A program made the position numbers and the translations under genes. Shown here in pieces: positions 15,689-26,238 of a stretch of 64,000 nt of DNA. This stretch comes from an uncultured Tenacibaculum sp. (GTDB lineage: Bacteria > Bacteroidota > Bacteroidia > Flavobacteriales > Flavobacteriaceae): positions 62,001 to 126,000 of the forward strand of contig CANMIL010000004.1 of assembly GCA_947497895.1 (NCBI GenBank), in the 5' to 3' direction. Within the stretch, counting starts at the first letter, position 1. Every line of letters starts with the position of its first letter. The notes under the pieces are model-generated. The model made no database searches and was not told the DNA's origin. It worked only from the letters and a program-made list of their open reading frames with translations.

Positions 15689-17876
15689 AATTAAATGCTT
15701 CTAAAAATTTCCATTTCCCTTTTCCTTTAGGTTTTAAAGATTGTAAATATCCTCTTACAGTTTCACCTTTTTGGTTTACAAACTCTATTAAACCATCTAT
15801 ATTTTTAACCGTTTTACCATTAACCACTGTTGTTCCTTTCAATAAATCCATTAATTCTTGGGATACTTCATGTTCTAACTCTAATTCCTTTGGAATGTAT
15901 AATGGAAAACCAAGCTCCATACATGGAATATCTCTGTTCTCTGAGACCTCACCTTCACCAAGTTTTTTAGTTGTTAAATTGCTATTCCCCTTAGAACTTC
16001 CAAATCGAACAAACCCATCCCTATGATGAACAAGTGAAGGAGCTATGAATTTCGAGTGTTTCTTAACTAAATTTGAAGGAGAATACAACAAATTGTATGC
16101 AGTATCAGGAGAATAAACCCCTCTTGGCAACACCTCTAAGTCATCCCGCCATGTTCTTAACTCATACTTCCATCCAACTTTCTTTAAGGCAAAAGCGAAT
16201 ATCTCTTTATCATTTTTATGATCAAGATTAGGGTATTTTGATTTCGGTTTTCTTCTTATAAATTCACCAGCATAGGGTGCATAAATGTATTTAGTTATTC
16301 GTTTGTATTCATTCTTAATTCTAGTAATTGGAGTAATAAAGTTACTTTGGGTATTATACTCATCTAACCCCATCGCCTCTTCATTATTCCAACCTTTTGC
16401 CGCGCCTATCAGAATACTTGAATAATATTTCTTTTCTGCTGTTTTCCTCTTTACGTTGCATTGGTTTGGCAAGCGTATAGTTACTCGGTTCACATAAAAC
16501 TCTTCCCTTGGTTTAATTACTACTTTTTCTGCATATCCTACCTTCTCTATTCCAATTCCCAAGTTTTCAGTAACCATTAGGTCCTCAAAAGCGTCCTTTA
16601 AAGTTGTTGTAAACGGTTTATACTTATTATCCTCTCTAGCGGGTAATTTATCAAACCCCCTTAACCAATGACCACAAGCATAACCTTTTAAAGCCCCGTC
16701 TCCATCTTCCTCATACCCTAACTCTTTCCTTCCTAAATAAGGTGAATACAAAATATTCTCTTGTCCTGTAATTATGTGTAGAAGTCTATCTACAAAATCA
16801 TGAGCTAATATCACTTTTGTTGATGTTTTTTCAAAAAAACTATCTTCCTGAATTAAAACATCGATTTCAGGATTTAAGTACTCATGGATAAAATCACCAT
16901 ACCCCCACAAAGAATGTCCTATATCAGCACCAGTATGAACACAGAAAGCTAAACTTTCACCTTCTTCTAAATTTATTTCGTATGCTTTGTCAAAACGTGC
17001 AATTCTCGATGCCCCACTTGTTGGAACTGGATCTTGATATAGAATATGAGTTTCCTTGTAGTTGTATGAGTTATGATCTTTCAATACAAAAAGAACAACC
17101 GCTATAAACTCTCTCCCATACATTTTATGAAGCTTAATAGGATTTATTTTAATCTCGCCCTTTATAGATATTTTTAGAGTTTTCAACCTATCATTAATCC
17201 CATAAAAGATATGAGAAGAATCAGGATTCCATTCGAATTGACCGACCATTGGATTATGAATTAACTCATCAGATTGTCCATTGATTTTAATTGGTAAAAC
17301 GTTCTTTATTTGATAAAACTTTCCATTTCTTCCCGGAACTTCTGTTTTCACATATAAAGACTTATCTTCTACAAAAGAAGATTCAAGAAATATATCCTTT
17401 CCGGGTAAATCTATTACTTCAGTTTTCAACTCTGGAATAACCTTACCATCAATAGTTGTTGTTCGTTCTAATTCGATTTGCTGTGACTCTCTTGATTTTA
17501 AAATTGTTTCTAAGCCACTTGAATTAAACTTAGCTTTTATTTCAAAGCCATCTTCTTCAATCTTAGAGAGGTCAATAACCCCTGAATAAGACAACACCCA
17601 ATGATCTGTATGTGGGTGCCTCACCTCCTTTTTTAAAAAAATCTCGGCTTCTACACCATACCTTTCAGATACTGTATAAATAAAATCCGCACCATCTTCT
17701 ATATATTTTGAACTATTAGATAATTTGGTTAGAATCCCTTCATATTTGGAATGTTTAATATATTCCAGATCATCATCTTCCCAACCTATTGGCTCAGTTA
17801 TCACCCTTGTACCTAACTTCTCATGATATAATGTATATCTAACCCTATCCCTGAAATCTGTTTGTATACCGTTCAT
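15669..17876 (-). CDS. phage distal tail / baseplate-like protein
   Basis: A 735-residue protein directly after the tape measure (3-bp gap). N-terminus TDFRDRVRYTLYHEKLGTRV ... GWEDDDLEYIKHSKYEGI is typical of the protein that follows the tape measure in Bacteroidota siphophages. Beta-rich with no obvious peptidase motif. Expected to form the tail-tip hub. Confidence 0.78.
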   Translation of the reverse strand: MNGIQTDFRDRVRYTLYHEKLGTRVITEPIGWEDDDLEYIKHSKYEGILTKLSNSSKYIEDGADFIYTVSERYGVEAEIFLKKEVRHPHTDHWVLSYSGVIDLSKIEEDGFEIKAKFNSSGLETILKSRESQQIELERTTTIDGKVIPELKTEVIDLPGKDIFLESSFVEDKSLYVKTEVPGRNGKFYQIKNVLPIKINGQSDELIHNPMVGQFEWNPDSSHIFYGINDRLKTLKISIKGEIKINPIKLHKMYGREFIAVVLFVLKDHNSYNYKETHILYQDPVPTSGASRIARFDKAYEINLEEGESLAFCVHTGADIGHSLWGYGDFIHEYLNPEIDVLIQEDSFFEKTSTKVILAHDFVDRLLHIITGQENILYSPYLGRKELGYEEDGDGALKGYACGHWLRGFDKLPAREDNKYKPFTTTLKDAFEDLMVTENLGIGIEKVGYAEKVVIKPREEFYVNRVTIRLPNQCNVKRKTAEKKYYSSILIGAAKGWNNEEAMGLDEYNTQSNFITPITRIKNEYKRITKYIYAPYAGEFIRRKPKSKYPNLDHKNDKEIFAFALKKVGWKYELRTWRDDLEVLPRGVYSPDTAYNLLYSPSNLVKKHSKFIAPSLVHHRDGFVRFGSSKGNSNLTTKKLGEGEVSENRDIPCMELGFPLYIPKELELEHEVSQELMDLLKGTTVVNGKTVKNIDGLIEFVNQKGETVRGYLQSLKPKGKGKWKFLEAFNYDIFRN

Positions 17877-17879
17877 TTA

Positions 17880-20800
17880 CTACCCCCAATTAATTGTATC
17901 GTTCCTATATATAGCATGAGTGATTTTGTCAGCTATCTTCTCACTGTTATCGTTAACATTAATGTTCCTTTCTCTCTCAAAAGCTTTTCTTGATAATTTA
18001 GTTTCCATTAGAATTTCACCTAAAACAGCATTATCCAATGCATTCTGCTTTTCTTGATACCCCTTTAACTTTCGGCTTTCAAATTCTAATGATGCCATGT
18101 TAGAAACTCTCATCAACTTTTCATACTCTTCTAATGAAGGAATTACTTTAGTACCTTCAGCTAAGTCTAATATCGAAGGTTTATAAACAACATAAGGATC
18201 TTTGTTCGGCTCCATAATAACCTCTGGTCTTTCTTCCCCTACCAACGCATGGCCTCCTGGATGATACCCAGTACCTTTTGCATATTTCGGAAGTGGTTTA
18301 GACGCAACTGCTGCCATTTGTGCTAAACCTAATGAACCAACAAATGCCGTCATTAATCCAGCAGACACTCCAAAATCAAACTTTGGTACTTGCGCCCAAA
18401 TTCCAAGAATGGCCTGTGCAGTATTAATTCCGATTTGAAATATAGCTGCATCCCTTTGGAATTTTGCTTGCTTATATTGTTCCTTCTTTCTCTTTTTTTC
18501 TAGTTCCTTCTCTTTTTTCTCTTGATCTCTTCTTATTAAATCTTGTTGAACCTTATCACCTTCAGCCAATTCGATTCTTTCTTCATAATACTCATTCCAA
18601 TAGTTTCTTTCTTCATCAAGTTGCTCCATGTTGTTCTGGTAAATACTACCCATCACATCATCAACAACACTAGATAATGAGGAAATTCCATTTATAACAC
18701 CATCCAATCCCTCTCCAAAACCATCAACTACACCTGTTAGGAAGTTCTCAAGATTTGAAGCATCCAGATTTAAACTCTCGGCAAGTACATTTGAAGCTTT
18801 TTGTATTTGATTGGTTTTCCATTCGTTTAACCTTTGTTCAGCTTCTCTTTGTTTCTGTAAATCGGCAATAACACCTTCAGTAGTTACATTTGAAAGAGAT
18901 AGTTTTAAATCAGAAATTAATTTTGATAGTTCTTCTTTCTGTTCGGTTGTATATTTCTCATTCAGTAACTCCTTTTCTAGTAAAGCGATCTGATTTTCTA
19001 TAACCTTTCTCGCATTATTTCGCTTTATTTCAGCTACTTTTCTTTCGTGTTCCTCGATTAACTTCTCACGCTGATCCAGCGACAGTTTTTCATTCTTTAA
19101 AGCTTCATTTAGTTCATTATTGGCATCTACCAGAGCATTATTTAATGTTATTTGACTGCCCCCCTTTTCAATTAATTCTTTTCTCTTATTAAAATACTCT
19201 TCTAGAATTTTGATTGAATTTTCAGAACCTTCCTTTTCTATAGCTTCCTTATCATTTTGAAACCTTAATTCAATTTCGTTTATCTTGTCTTGCCTTCCTT
19301 TTGCTTCTTTAATTTTCTGCTGAGCTTCTAACCTTAACAATCCAACAGATTTCTGAATGTACTGTTCATTTGCTATAATTTTTCGTTGATAACTTGAATT
19401 TTCATTTTCTAAAATTTGTTTTTCAATTTCAATAGACTCCTCAAGCTTATACTTCTGTAAACTAAAGCTATCCTGCGCTAATTGTTTCCTTAATGCATCT
19501 TGTTTTCTTTTTCGCTCTTCTCCTTTCCTTTTTGATTCTCTTTCCTTTTCCTTCTCTTGGTCATCTAAATATTGATTATTCTGTTTAATTATCTTTTCTA
19601 AACTTTGATAAGCAGCAATTTCGTCAAGGATATATTGAGTTTGCCTTTTTGAATAAGTTGAAGCTGTATTGATTTTCTTTTTAATAGCTTCAATTTCTGA
19701 AACATGAGTTTCTTCAATAAGCGTTTTAGCATCTCTTATATGTGCTTCATTATATTGAAATTTTTCATCAGAATACTCTTTTAATCGATCCGAAACTCTT
19801 TCCATTATTTTGCGTTGACCCTCCATGGCTACACCCACTTGATCCGCTCCTTTAGCGTATGAATTTGCTATTTCTTGATATCTCCCTTGAATCCCATTGA
19901 ATCTTTCCAACTCTTTATTTAATTCCTTTACTTTATCGGCGGCCTCACTGGCACCTGAAGTAAAACTCTGCCATATTTCATAGGCGGAACCAAGAGCCAC
20001 CAAGAAAAGTCCAATACCAGATGAAGCGGTTGCCACTTTTAAAGCTCGCAAAGAAACAATCGCTTTTTTAATCCCTCCGTTCATTGCAACTACTGAGAGT
20101 CTGTAAAGAGCGTTAGCTTTCGTTGCAATAGTCAAGGCATTTTTAGTAAGAAAAACAACAGCTTTGTAAATCCCAAACCATTTAATCACTTTGATGGTAA
20201 CATTAATTATCTCCCCAAGGTTGTCAGATAGAAACTTAAGCCCTTTCTTTAATTCATTAGACGCACCAGTCGATTTATCTGTATTTAGAATGTATTCTTC
20301 CCATCTACTTGCCAAAATTTTGAAGTGAGAATCTAATGAAGTTAGTTGTTCATTAACAAGATCATCCAAGGCCCCAGAGTTCTTTCTAATTGATTCTGCA
20401 TTCCTATCAATGATATCAGAGTTATTAGCTAATATAACCCCAAGTGAAGCAGCTTGCTTACCAAATAAATTAGATGCTAATTCAAGCAACTCTAATTCTG
20501 AAGCATTATTGGCTTTCGCTTCATTCAATTCATCAAGTGCATCAACTAGTGTTTTTCCTTCTGCTGCTAATTTCTGTTGTGAAGTTCCTAATAATCGACC
20601 AGCTCTTTCAGCTTTTATACCATTATCAGCCAGTAACCCAATTAACGCACCAGTATATGGTAAATCTTTATTTAATGCCTTAGAAATCGGTGCTAAATAT
20701 TGAAAAGAATCCACCATCTTCTGAAAATCTAAAGATGTAGATGTTCTAATTGTCGCTATCGTATCAGCATATCTCTCAGCCTCATTAATACTAGCCCCAA

Positions 20801-21830
20801 AAGTATTTAGCATCTGCACCAAAAACTCCCCAGAATCATCAGCACTAGCATTTAAACCTATAGATAGATTGTTTACAGGTTTTAATAGAGCTTCTATCTC
20901 TTCTCTAGTTTTTCCAAGTGTAGCTAATGACTCAGCTAATTTGGCGACATCTGTAGCCGTATTAACTGAAGCCCCTGCAACTTCAATGATTTTATTTTCT
21001 AAAGGCTCTAACTCTTTTCTGTTAGTTCTATAAATACCAGCTATGTTACTCATTGTTCTACCAAACTCACGAACAACACCTATACTGTCTTTTACAACTT
21101 GAATTCCTTGAGCGAAACCGAATCCAGCACCAATTAAAGGCAAAAATTGTCTTATGCTTGCTGTTGCTATTTTAAATTTGGTTGGATATTTACCTACATA
21201 TTCTTGAAACTGTTTCGTTGTTGTTTTAGCCTTCTTAATCGCTTTGTCATATTTCTCAAATTCAATTCTGGACTTAACTAAACTTCTTTGTTCTTTAGCG
21301 GATAGTTTTAATCCCAACTCCTTCTTAGCAATCAAGTTTTGAATAATTCGAATGGAACGCGCTCTTTTTACATTGAGTTTTTCTATCAATGTAGATGACT
21401 TTGAATTTAATACAGCATTTTCTTTTTCAATCTTATTTAGTTTCGACAACTCGTATTTCTTTTTGATTAAAGCTTTATTTGTCGATTCCCTTGCCAGATT
21501 GTGCTTTTCAATGGTGGTAATTAAACTTTTTTCTAATTTTTGCTGTTCTCGAGTGGCTACAATATTTTGTTCAGTTAAAGTCGTCTCTCTTTTTTTCAAC
21601 TTAAGAAACTCTTTACGAGTTGGAGCTATTTTAAATGATTTTTCAAGTTGAGCATATTCCAGTGTTTGCTTTTTTATAAGCTCATAATTGTCTTTCATTT
21701 TAGACAATGTGCTATTCAATTCTTCTCCGGCCTTTATTCCTGGTTCTAAACTTTTAGCCCACTTTTGAGCGAATTGATAAGCACTTTGTTCTACAAAACT
21801 TTCTTCTGATAATTTATTAACCTTTGCCAT
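17880..21830 (-). CDS. tail tape measure protein (TP901 family core)
   Basis: A 1316-residue protein, the longest in the prophage. Residues 1-220 and ~700-1010 are long charged coiled coils; ~250-470 hold the TP901 tape-measure core (AGASVNTATDVAKLAESLATLG ... RTSTSLDFQKMVDSFQYLAP); hydrophobic helices follow (~595-640, IGLFLVALGSAYEIW) and again ~1130-1200, as in tape measures that form a channel. It sets tail length. The C-terminal overlap with the chaperone-type gene upstream is 14 bp. Confidence 0.95.
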   Translation of the reverse strand: MAKVNKLSEESFVEQSAYQFAQKWAKSLEPGIKAGEELNSTLSKMKDNYELIKKQTLEYAQLEKSFKIAPTRKEFLKLKKRETTLTEQNIVATREQQKLEKSLITTIEKHNLARESTNKALIKKKYELSKLNKIEKENAVLNSKSSTLIEKLNVKRARSIRIIQNLIAKKELGLKLSAKEQRSLVKSRIEFEKYDKAIKKAKTTTKQFQEYVGKYPTKFKIATASIRQFLPLIGAGFGFAQGIQVVKDSIGVVREFGRTMSNIAGIYRTNRKELEPLENKIIEVAGASVNTATDVAKLAESLATLGKTREEIEALLKPVNNLSIGLNASADDSGEFLVQMLNTFGASINEAERYADTIATIRTSTSLDFQKMVDSFQYLAPISKALNKDLPYTGALIGLLADNGIKAERAGRLLGTSQQKLAAEGKTLVDALDELNEAKANNASELELLELASNLFGKQAASLGVILANNSDIIDRNAESIRKNSGALDDLVNEQLTSLDSHFKILASRWEEYILNTDKSTGASNELKKGLKFLSDNLGEIINVTIKVIKWFGIYKAVVFLTKNALTIATKANALYRLSVVAMNGGIKKAIVSLRALKVATASSGIGLFLVALGSAYEIWQSFTSGASEAADKVKELNKELERFNGIQGRYQEIANSYAKGADQVGVAMEGQRKIMERVSDRLKEYSDEKFQYNEAHIRDAKTLIEETHVSEIEAIKKKINTASTYSKRQTQYILDEIAAYQSLEKIIKQNNQYLDDQEKEKERESKRKGEERKRKQDALRKQLAQDSFSLQKYKLEESIEIEKQILENENSSYQRKIIANEQYIQKSVGLLRLEAQQKIKEAKGRQDKINEIELRFQNDKEAIEKEGSENSIKILEEYFNKRKELIEKGGSQITLNNALVDANNELNEALKNEKLSLDQREKLIEEHERKVAEIKRNNARKVIENQIALLEKELLNEKYTTEQKEELSKLISDLKLSLSNVTTEGVIADLQKQREAEQRLNEWKTNQIQKASNVLAESLNLDASNLENFLTGVVDGFGEGLDGVINGISSLSSVVDDVMGSIYQNNMEQLDEERNYWNEYYEERIELAEGDKVQQDLIRRDQEKKEKELEKKRKKEQYKQAKFQRDAAIFQIGINTAQAILGIWAQVPKFDFGVSAGLMTAFVGSLGLAQMAAVASKPLPKYAKGTGYHPGGHALVGEERPEVIMEPNKDPYVVYKPSILDLAEGTKVIPSLEEYEKLMRVSNMASLEFESRKLKGYQEKQNALDNAVLGEILMETKLSRKAFERERNINVNDNSEKIADKITHAIYRNDTINWG

Positions 21831-22380
21831 GCGATTTTACTTTGTTCTTAACTTGACTCTCCAATGCTAAATATTCTAGTAATGTAATAGTATTGGCATC
21901 TTTAAAACCAAAACCTAGTATTGACAAATAACCTATCATAATTTCCTCAAAAGTGAGTTTATGTCGATTAACTCCTTTTTTTTCATTTAAAGAATTTGAA
22001 TGCTTCTCAATTTTCATAATTATAGTATCAGACAAAGAATCAATTCTATCTAAATCTTGGTAAAAAGTCTTTTCTGATAAACGATATCCTTTCCCCTTAA
22101 GTAGTGATTCTAAATCAAGATCCCTTTCATTTTTCAATTGAGTAACTGCATTTTTAATAAAGGTTAACCTACAGCTTAAGCTTTGTATTTTCTTATACAT
22201 ATCTAATTCATTATCCTTTTTAGTGCTTCCTGAACATCTCTGATAATGATCTAGTATTGGATTCCAGAGTTCATATAATTTTTCTTCCGAAATTTCTTCA
22301 TCACTCAACAACCCTAATTCACCTGTTTCATTTATTTTAAAAAATAACTTAGCTGGTATATCTTCTAAAGTGTAAGTCAT
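21817..22380 (-). CDS. tail assembly chaperone candidate
   Basis: A 187-residue, mainly helical protein between the major tail protein and the tape measure, the position of tail assembly chaperones. The C-terminal block (TFEEIMIGYLSILGFGFKDANTITLLEYLAL) resembles the end of such proteins. No frameshift signal was identified. Starts at the base after the upstream gene ends. Confidence 0.65.
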   Translation of the reverse strand: MTYTLEDIPAKLFFKINETGELGLLSDEEISEEKLYELWNPILDHYQRCSGSTKKDNELDMYKKIQSLSCRLTFIKNAVTQLKNERDLDLESLLKGKGYRLSEKTFYQDLDRIDSLSDTIIMKIEKHSNSLNEKKGVNRHKLTFEEIMIGYLSILGFGFKDANTITLLEYLALESQVKNKVKSHGKG

Positions 22381-22851
22381 TTATGTGAATAGCTTTTTTA
22401 AATAGTATTGATAAAAGAAAGGAATAAACTTCTCGTTGATTACTTGGTTTAAATCATCATTAGAAAGTCCTAGTATATCCGTTGTCAAAAGGTTCTTTAA
22501 CACCTTATCTGTTTTCGGATCTGTAGCTTCAAAAACAACACTAAAAGATTCAACGGATGCAGAGATACTTTTTAAAAAATCACCTGTATCTTCTAAATCA
22601 TAAGGATCTCCTTCTTTTTTAATCTTATTGCCCTTTCCTAGAAGTGCATTATTAAAAGAAATGTATTCGGTAGCTTTAGAATAAAACCCTAAAGGATTCC
22701 CGAATACATCTTTACTTTCTTTGTTTAATTGCTCCTTGTTAAACTCAGCGATATAAACCTCTAAACCCCTAATGAAATTAAAAAAATCACTTCGTACTCT
22801 TTGTGGTGTTAGGCTTTGGGCCCTCTTTTTGAGTTGCTTTAACGCGTCCAT
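22381..22851 (-). CDS. phage tail-completion or chaperone-type protein
   Basis: A 156-residue protein with a DTGDFLKSISASVE segment often seen in HK97-gp10-like tail/joining proteins, though the fit is weak. Its 5' end overlaps the 73-aa gene by 65 nt in another frame. Located between major tail protein and tape measure. Confidence 0.65.
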   Translation of the reverse strand: MDALKQLKKRAQSLTPQRVRSDFFNFIRGLEVYIAEFNKEQLNKESKDVFGNPLGFYSKATEYISFNNALLGKGNKIKKEGDPYDLEDTGDFLKSISASVESFSVVFEATDPKTDKVLKNLLTTDILGLSNDDLNQVINEKFIPFFYQYYLKKLFT

Positions 22852-23008
22852 TGGGAACAGCTATTTTATAAGCTTTTTTTAACTCTTTTTCTCTTTTATC
22901 TGATGGTATTGCTTTTAACACATGACACAAGCCATATTGCTTAACAAATTCATCAAAAGAGCAGTCTAAATTCTCTGGAAATAAGATTCCTAAATATTCT
23001 TTTGCCAT
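22787..23008 (-). CDS. small phage protein upstream of the chaperone genes
   Basis: A 73-residue protein (MAKEYLGILFPENLDCSF...), with a Lys-rich Pro-containing C-terminus (KEGPKPNTTKSTK). It begins 2 bp after the major tail protein gene and overlaps the next gene by 65 nt in a +1-shifted frame, so a programmed shift joining the two is formally possible; I see no clear slippery site. Confidence 0.65.
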   Translation of the reverse strand: MAKEYLGILFPENLDCSFDEFVKQYGLCHVLKAIPSDKREKELKKAYKIAVPNGRVKATQKEGPKPNTTKSTK

Positions 23009-23010
23009 GT

Positions 23011-23868
23011 TTAAAAACTTGGAATTTTTATTTCGTTAACTCCTTCAACTACAACTTCAGTTAAATCAACAACTCCATCAATTGAAAGTCTATTACCTGG
23101 ACCAAAAGCTCCATTTATCTCATAGACATAGTCAGGACTAACGGGAACATTTCCTAAACCTCCTACAATGGCACCATCATTGTCTAATACTTTAAACTTA
23201 TCATAAGCTATCTGTGAAATATAACTCCCTGTTGATACATTCTTTACTTTGAATTTTATTGAAGTCGGTGAAACCGAAACCTCTTCCAATAACACATCAT
23301 AAATACCCTCCAAATCAGATGGCTCTCCGTCTGTGGTTAAAATAGAATGAGTATTATTCTCATACTTAATAGACACATCCACAAATGGAACTTCACTATC
23401 CGTTGCTTGGTTACGATTACCAATTAAAAAAGATGACATTTTACGCCCCTTGACATTCCCTTTTTCATCAATATCACATAACACTTCATCCAAATCTGTG
23501 ATTTCGTAAACCCTAGTGTATTGAGAATTCTTGTAACTCAGGAAAGCTTCATAAGTTGTATTTGATATATCAAAACGATACTTCGCTCCAGATACCGCTG
23601 TTTTTAACTCATAATCAGTATAACGACCTTCTTTTATTTGAGCATCAGTATTGTTAGCTTCTAAGCCTTCAATATTTGGGAAAGGAATTAGAGATTTGTT
23701 TAATATCCCGTTTTTCCAATGTTCCATCACATTTTTAAATTGTTCTGGTGTAAAATATTGATCATCCTTGGCTAGAATAATAGTTTTTACAGGAGCTTCT
23801 AGCCTTTGTTTTTTTCCTCCGATATTTTTTGTAGTGGTTGTATTACCACCAATCTCGTTTCTTACCAT
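23011..23868 (-). CDS. major tail (tube) protein
   Basis: A 285-residue protein placed between the head-tail connectors and the tape measure. Beta-rich core with GAKYRFDISNTTYEAFLSYK and VSIKYENNTHSILTTDGEP, and a C-terminal Ig-like extension (VSVSPTSIKFKVKNVSTGSY). Size, place and the N-terminal NEIGGNTTTTKN segment fit a siphophage tube protein. Confidence 0.78.
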   Translation of the reverse strand: MVRNEIGGNTTTTKNIGGKKQRLEAPVKTIILAKDDQYFTPEQFKNVMEHWKNGILNKSLIPFPNIEGLEANNTDAQIKEGRYTDYELKTAVSGAKYRFDISNTTYEAFLSYKNSQYTRVYEITDLDEVLCDIDEKGNVKGRKMSSFLIGNRNQATDSEVPFVDVSIKYENNTHSILTTDGEPSDLEGIYDVLLEEVSVSPTSIKFKVKNVSTGSYISQIAYDKFKVLDNDGAIVGGLGNVPVSPDYVYEINGAFGPGNRLSIDGVVDLTEVVVEGVNEIKIPSF

Positions 23869-23870
23869 TT

Positions 23871-24371
23871 TTAGTATATTCCTTGATATTTCATATTTCC
23901 ATTGAATCTCAAAAAGAAATAAGGATGCATATCGTTTAAGTCCGTTTTGAACTCTTTTAACACATCATTACCTTTTATAATTTCAGTTAAATCAAAGTAT
24001 TTACATTGTTCTATTATTGCATATAACTCTGTTTTAACCTCTTCATCATTACGCCCCTTAAAGTTTGGTGATAGCTTTTCTAAGTTTAACAGTATCACTA
24101 AGCTTACTGGAGTTGTAAGTCTCGAACTACTCTTTTTAGTTAATCCATCTTCAAAAAAGAAAAAGTTCCCAGTTAATCGATCATTAATTAATACCTCTTT
24201 ATATTCTCCATTGCTCAAATAATGTTCTGGTACTTTTTTCCCATTGTCATCATTCAAATAAATACGGCCAAACCCTTCCACGGCATCAGAATTAAAATAC
24301 TTGTAGATCTTAGTTTGTAGTTTTTGAATTAAAACGTCAACACCTTTTGGTTTTTCCTTCTGATAATTCAT
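23871..24371 (-). CDS. head-tail connector / tail terminator candidate
   Basis: A 166-residue soluble protein between a DUF6712-like gene and the major tail protein. Contains TTPVSLVILLNLEKLSPNFKG and a C-terminal MHPYFFLRFNGNMKYQGIY beta segment. Position suggests the tail terminator; not recognised by sequence. Confidence 0.7.
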   Translation of the reverse strand: MNYQKEKPKGVDVLIQKLQTKIYKYFNSDAVEGFGRIYLNDDNGKKVPEHYLSNGEYKEVLINDRLTGNFFFFEDGLTKKSSSRLTTPVSLVILLNLEKLSPNFKGRNDEEVKTELYAIIEQCKYFDLTEIIKGNDVLKEFKTDLNDMHPYFFLRFNGNMKYQGIY

Positions 24372-24374
24372 ATA

Positions 24375-24962
24375 CTACCACTTGTTTACAAAATTTACGG
24401 TTACCTTATTTTTTTTCTTAGGGAATAACTTTTCTCTTATCTCCTTTATTGATTCTCGATACAGATAACCTACACCAACTGATAGAACTTTACCATTTTC
24501 ATTTTTAGCTCCATCAAGTTCTACTTTCAAATAGTTATATGAATTTTTAAGTGTTCGTTCCTCTGGATTTTTTCTTATTGAGGTTATCATCCCTTGAATA
24601 ACTTGAACAGCCATAAAAAGCTTTAAAGAAACATCGAAAACATTTTGTTTTAACTCGATTAAACTATCGTAATTCTTAGTATCATCTATAACTGTATTAG
24701 TATCAAAAACATCTTCTAACACCCTTGTGACACAAACATTATTTAACCTTATTAGATAGATATTAAAGTCTGAATCACTGATCTCACTATTAGGTTGAGT
24801 GCTGTGAATATTCTCAATAGTCACCAACTTATGAGCATCCTGATATGCCTTATCATATACATCTGCCGTGATTTCTGGTATTAGGATAGAGGCGTACTCC
24901 CCAATAGGAGTGCGCCACTTTATTCTGCTACTTAATACTTCTATTGATGAAATACTATACAT
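24375..24962 (-). CDS. head-tail adaptor-type protein (DUF6712-like)
   Basis: A 195-residue, mostly helical protein whose start codon overlaps the capsid gene stop by 1 bp. The helical region FDVSLKLFMAVQVIQGMITSIRKNPEERTLKNSYNY is like the adaptor family found after capsid genes in Bacteroidota phages. Family assignment from memory of layout, moderate certainty. Confidence 0.65.
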   Translation of the reverse strand: MYSISSIEVLSSRIKWRTPIGEYASILIPEITADVYDKAYQDAHKLVTIENIHSTQPNSEISDSDFNIYLIRLNNVCVTRVLEDVFDTNTVIDDTKNYDSLIELKQNVFDVSLKLFMAVQVIQGMITSIRKNPEERTLKNSYNYLKVELDGAKNENGKVLSVGVGYLYRESIKEIREKLFPKKKNKVTVNFVNKW

Positions 24963-26233
24963 TAACCTATTTCAAGAGCACTTTTTAACTTCGCTTCATC
25001 TTCTTCAGAGAGCTTGTTAACCTTCGTTATCAAACTACTTTCCTTAATGGTTTCAGAAGTTGTTTTACCCATTCCATTTAATGCATTTACAACATCAATT
25101 GTATTTAATTGTCTTCCCCAAATAGTTACAAATGAATCACTGTTATCATCAATCGGGTCAAGTTCTTGAGCTTCCATTGAATTTAAATAAAACATTGACT
25201 CCACATTTTGAAGAATCGGGAAGGCTATCGCTTGTCCTGTGGTTTTTCTGCTTACAGGATCAGTAGTTCCTGACATACCAATTAAAATGTAATTATTAGG
25301 CTTAGCATAAGAAACTCCATCAACTGGGTTTTCTTCCTCGGCTAACGTTGAATAGGTTAAAGTACCAACTTTGGTTCCAGAGGTAAATACGACCATATCT
25401 TTAGTCCAACCATCTACAACAGTCTTTTTACCATTTTTCTCCTTAGTGAAAGTACGATCAACAACTCTTAATTCTAATTTTAAAACTCTCTTTAAAACAT
25501 TTGCTAACTGTGATTCATCAAGTAACGGTATATCTTTACCAACAAAATTTAAATTAAACGCAAATTGGGTTTTAATCTGATTATTATTACAGAGTAATGC
25601 AACTGTATCAGAATTCATCCAAATGTGAGTGGGATACTCTCCTTTTGCTTTAGCCGCTTTCAAGATATTTCTTATATCATCTAATGGTTTAGCTTCTATA
25701 TTATCCCACTTGTAAGTAACTCCAAACCTATTTGACTTAGGAACATTAAAATCAAGACGGATACCATGTCCTGTATTATTCTCATCTTTAATAATAGTTA
25801 CACCTGAAGATAATGCCAACAAGAAAGCTTCCTCTAGTGATTCTTTTATACCAAAGATGCAATTTGACACATCGTTAAAAATTTTCTTAACGATTTGCTT
25901 TGTTTTGTTTTTCAGAGCTCCTAATATCCTAATAGTGTTCATTTCCTTTTCATTCAATTGGTATTTTAATCCAATCTTAGGAATATTACCACTAGCTTTA
26001 GAAATAACACTTCTAGACTTTAAAGGCAATGGAGAATCAAACGCAACTACATCCGCAGTAACTCTCGTTAATTCTCCTGACATACTTTCATAGGTCATAT
26101 CTACAGAATATTCCTCGTCTAACATTTGATCATGGAGATACTTCGGTTCATCCTTAGTTCCATTAATCGTTTCGAAATAATATTTTGCTACTTTAGCAAA
26201 GTATTTTTTTATGTAATCTTTAAATAATTGCAT
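24962..26233 (-). CDS. major capsid protein
   Basis: A 423-residue protein in the capsid position, after scaffold and decoration genes. Features: N-terminal helix, P-loop-like stretch SRSVISKASGNIPKIGLKYQL, the long spine helix (IKESLEEAFLLALSSGVTII) and A-domain block THIWMNSDTVALL; these fit the HK97 fold and resemble capsid family E. It is the most strongly structural candidate in the head module. Confidence 0.8.
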   Translation of the reverse strand: MQLFKDYIKKYFAKVAKYYFETINGTKDEPKYLHDQMLDEEYSVDMTYESMSGELTRVTADVVAFDSPLPLKSRSVISKASGNIPKIGLKYQLNEKEMNTIRILGALKNKTKQIVKKIFNDVSNCIFGIKESLEEAFLLALSSGVTIIKDENNTGHGIRLDFNVPKSNRFGVTYKWDNIEAKPLDDIRNILKAAKAKGEYPTHIWMNSDTVALLCNNNQIKTQFAFNLNFVGKDIPLLDESQLANVLKRVLKLELRVVDRTFTKEKNGKKTVVDGWTKDMVVFTSGTKVGTLTYSTLAEEENPVDGVSYAKPNNYILIGMSGTTDPVSRKTTGQAIAFPILQNVESMFYLNSMEAQELDPIDDNSDSFVTIWGRQLNTIDVVNALNGMGKTTSETIKESSLITKVNKLSEEDEAKLKSALEIG

Positions 26234-26238
26234 AGCTA

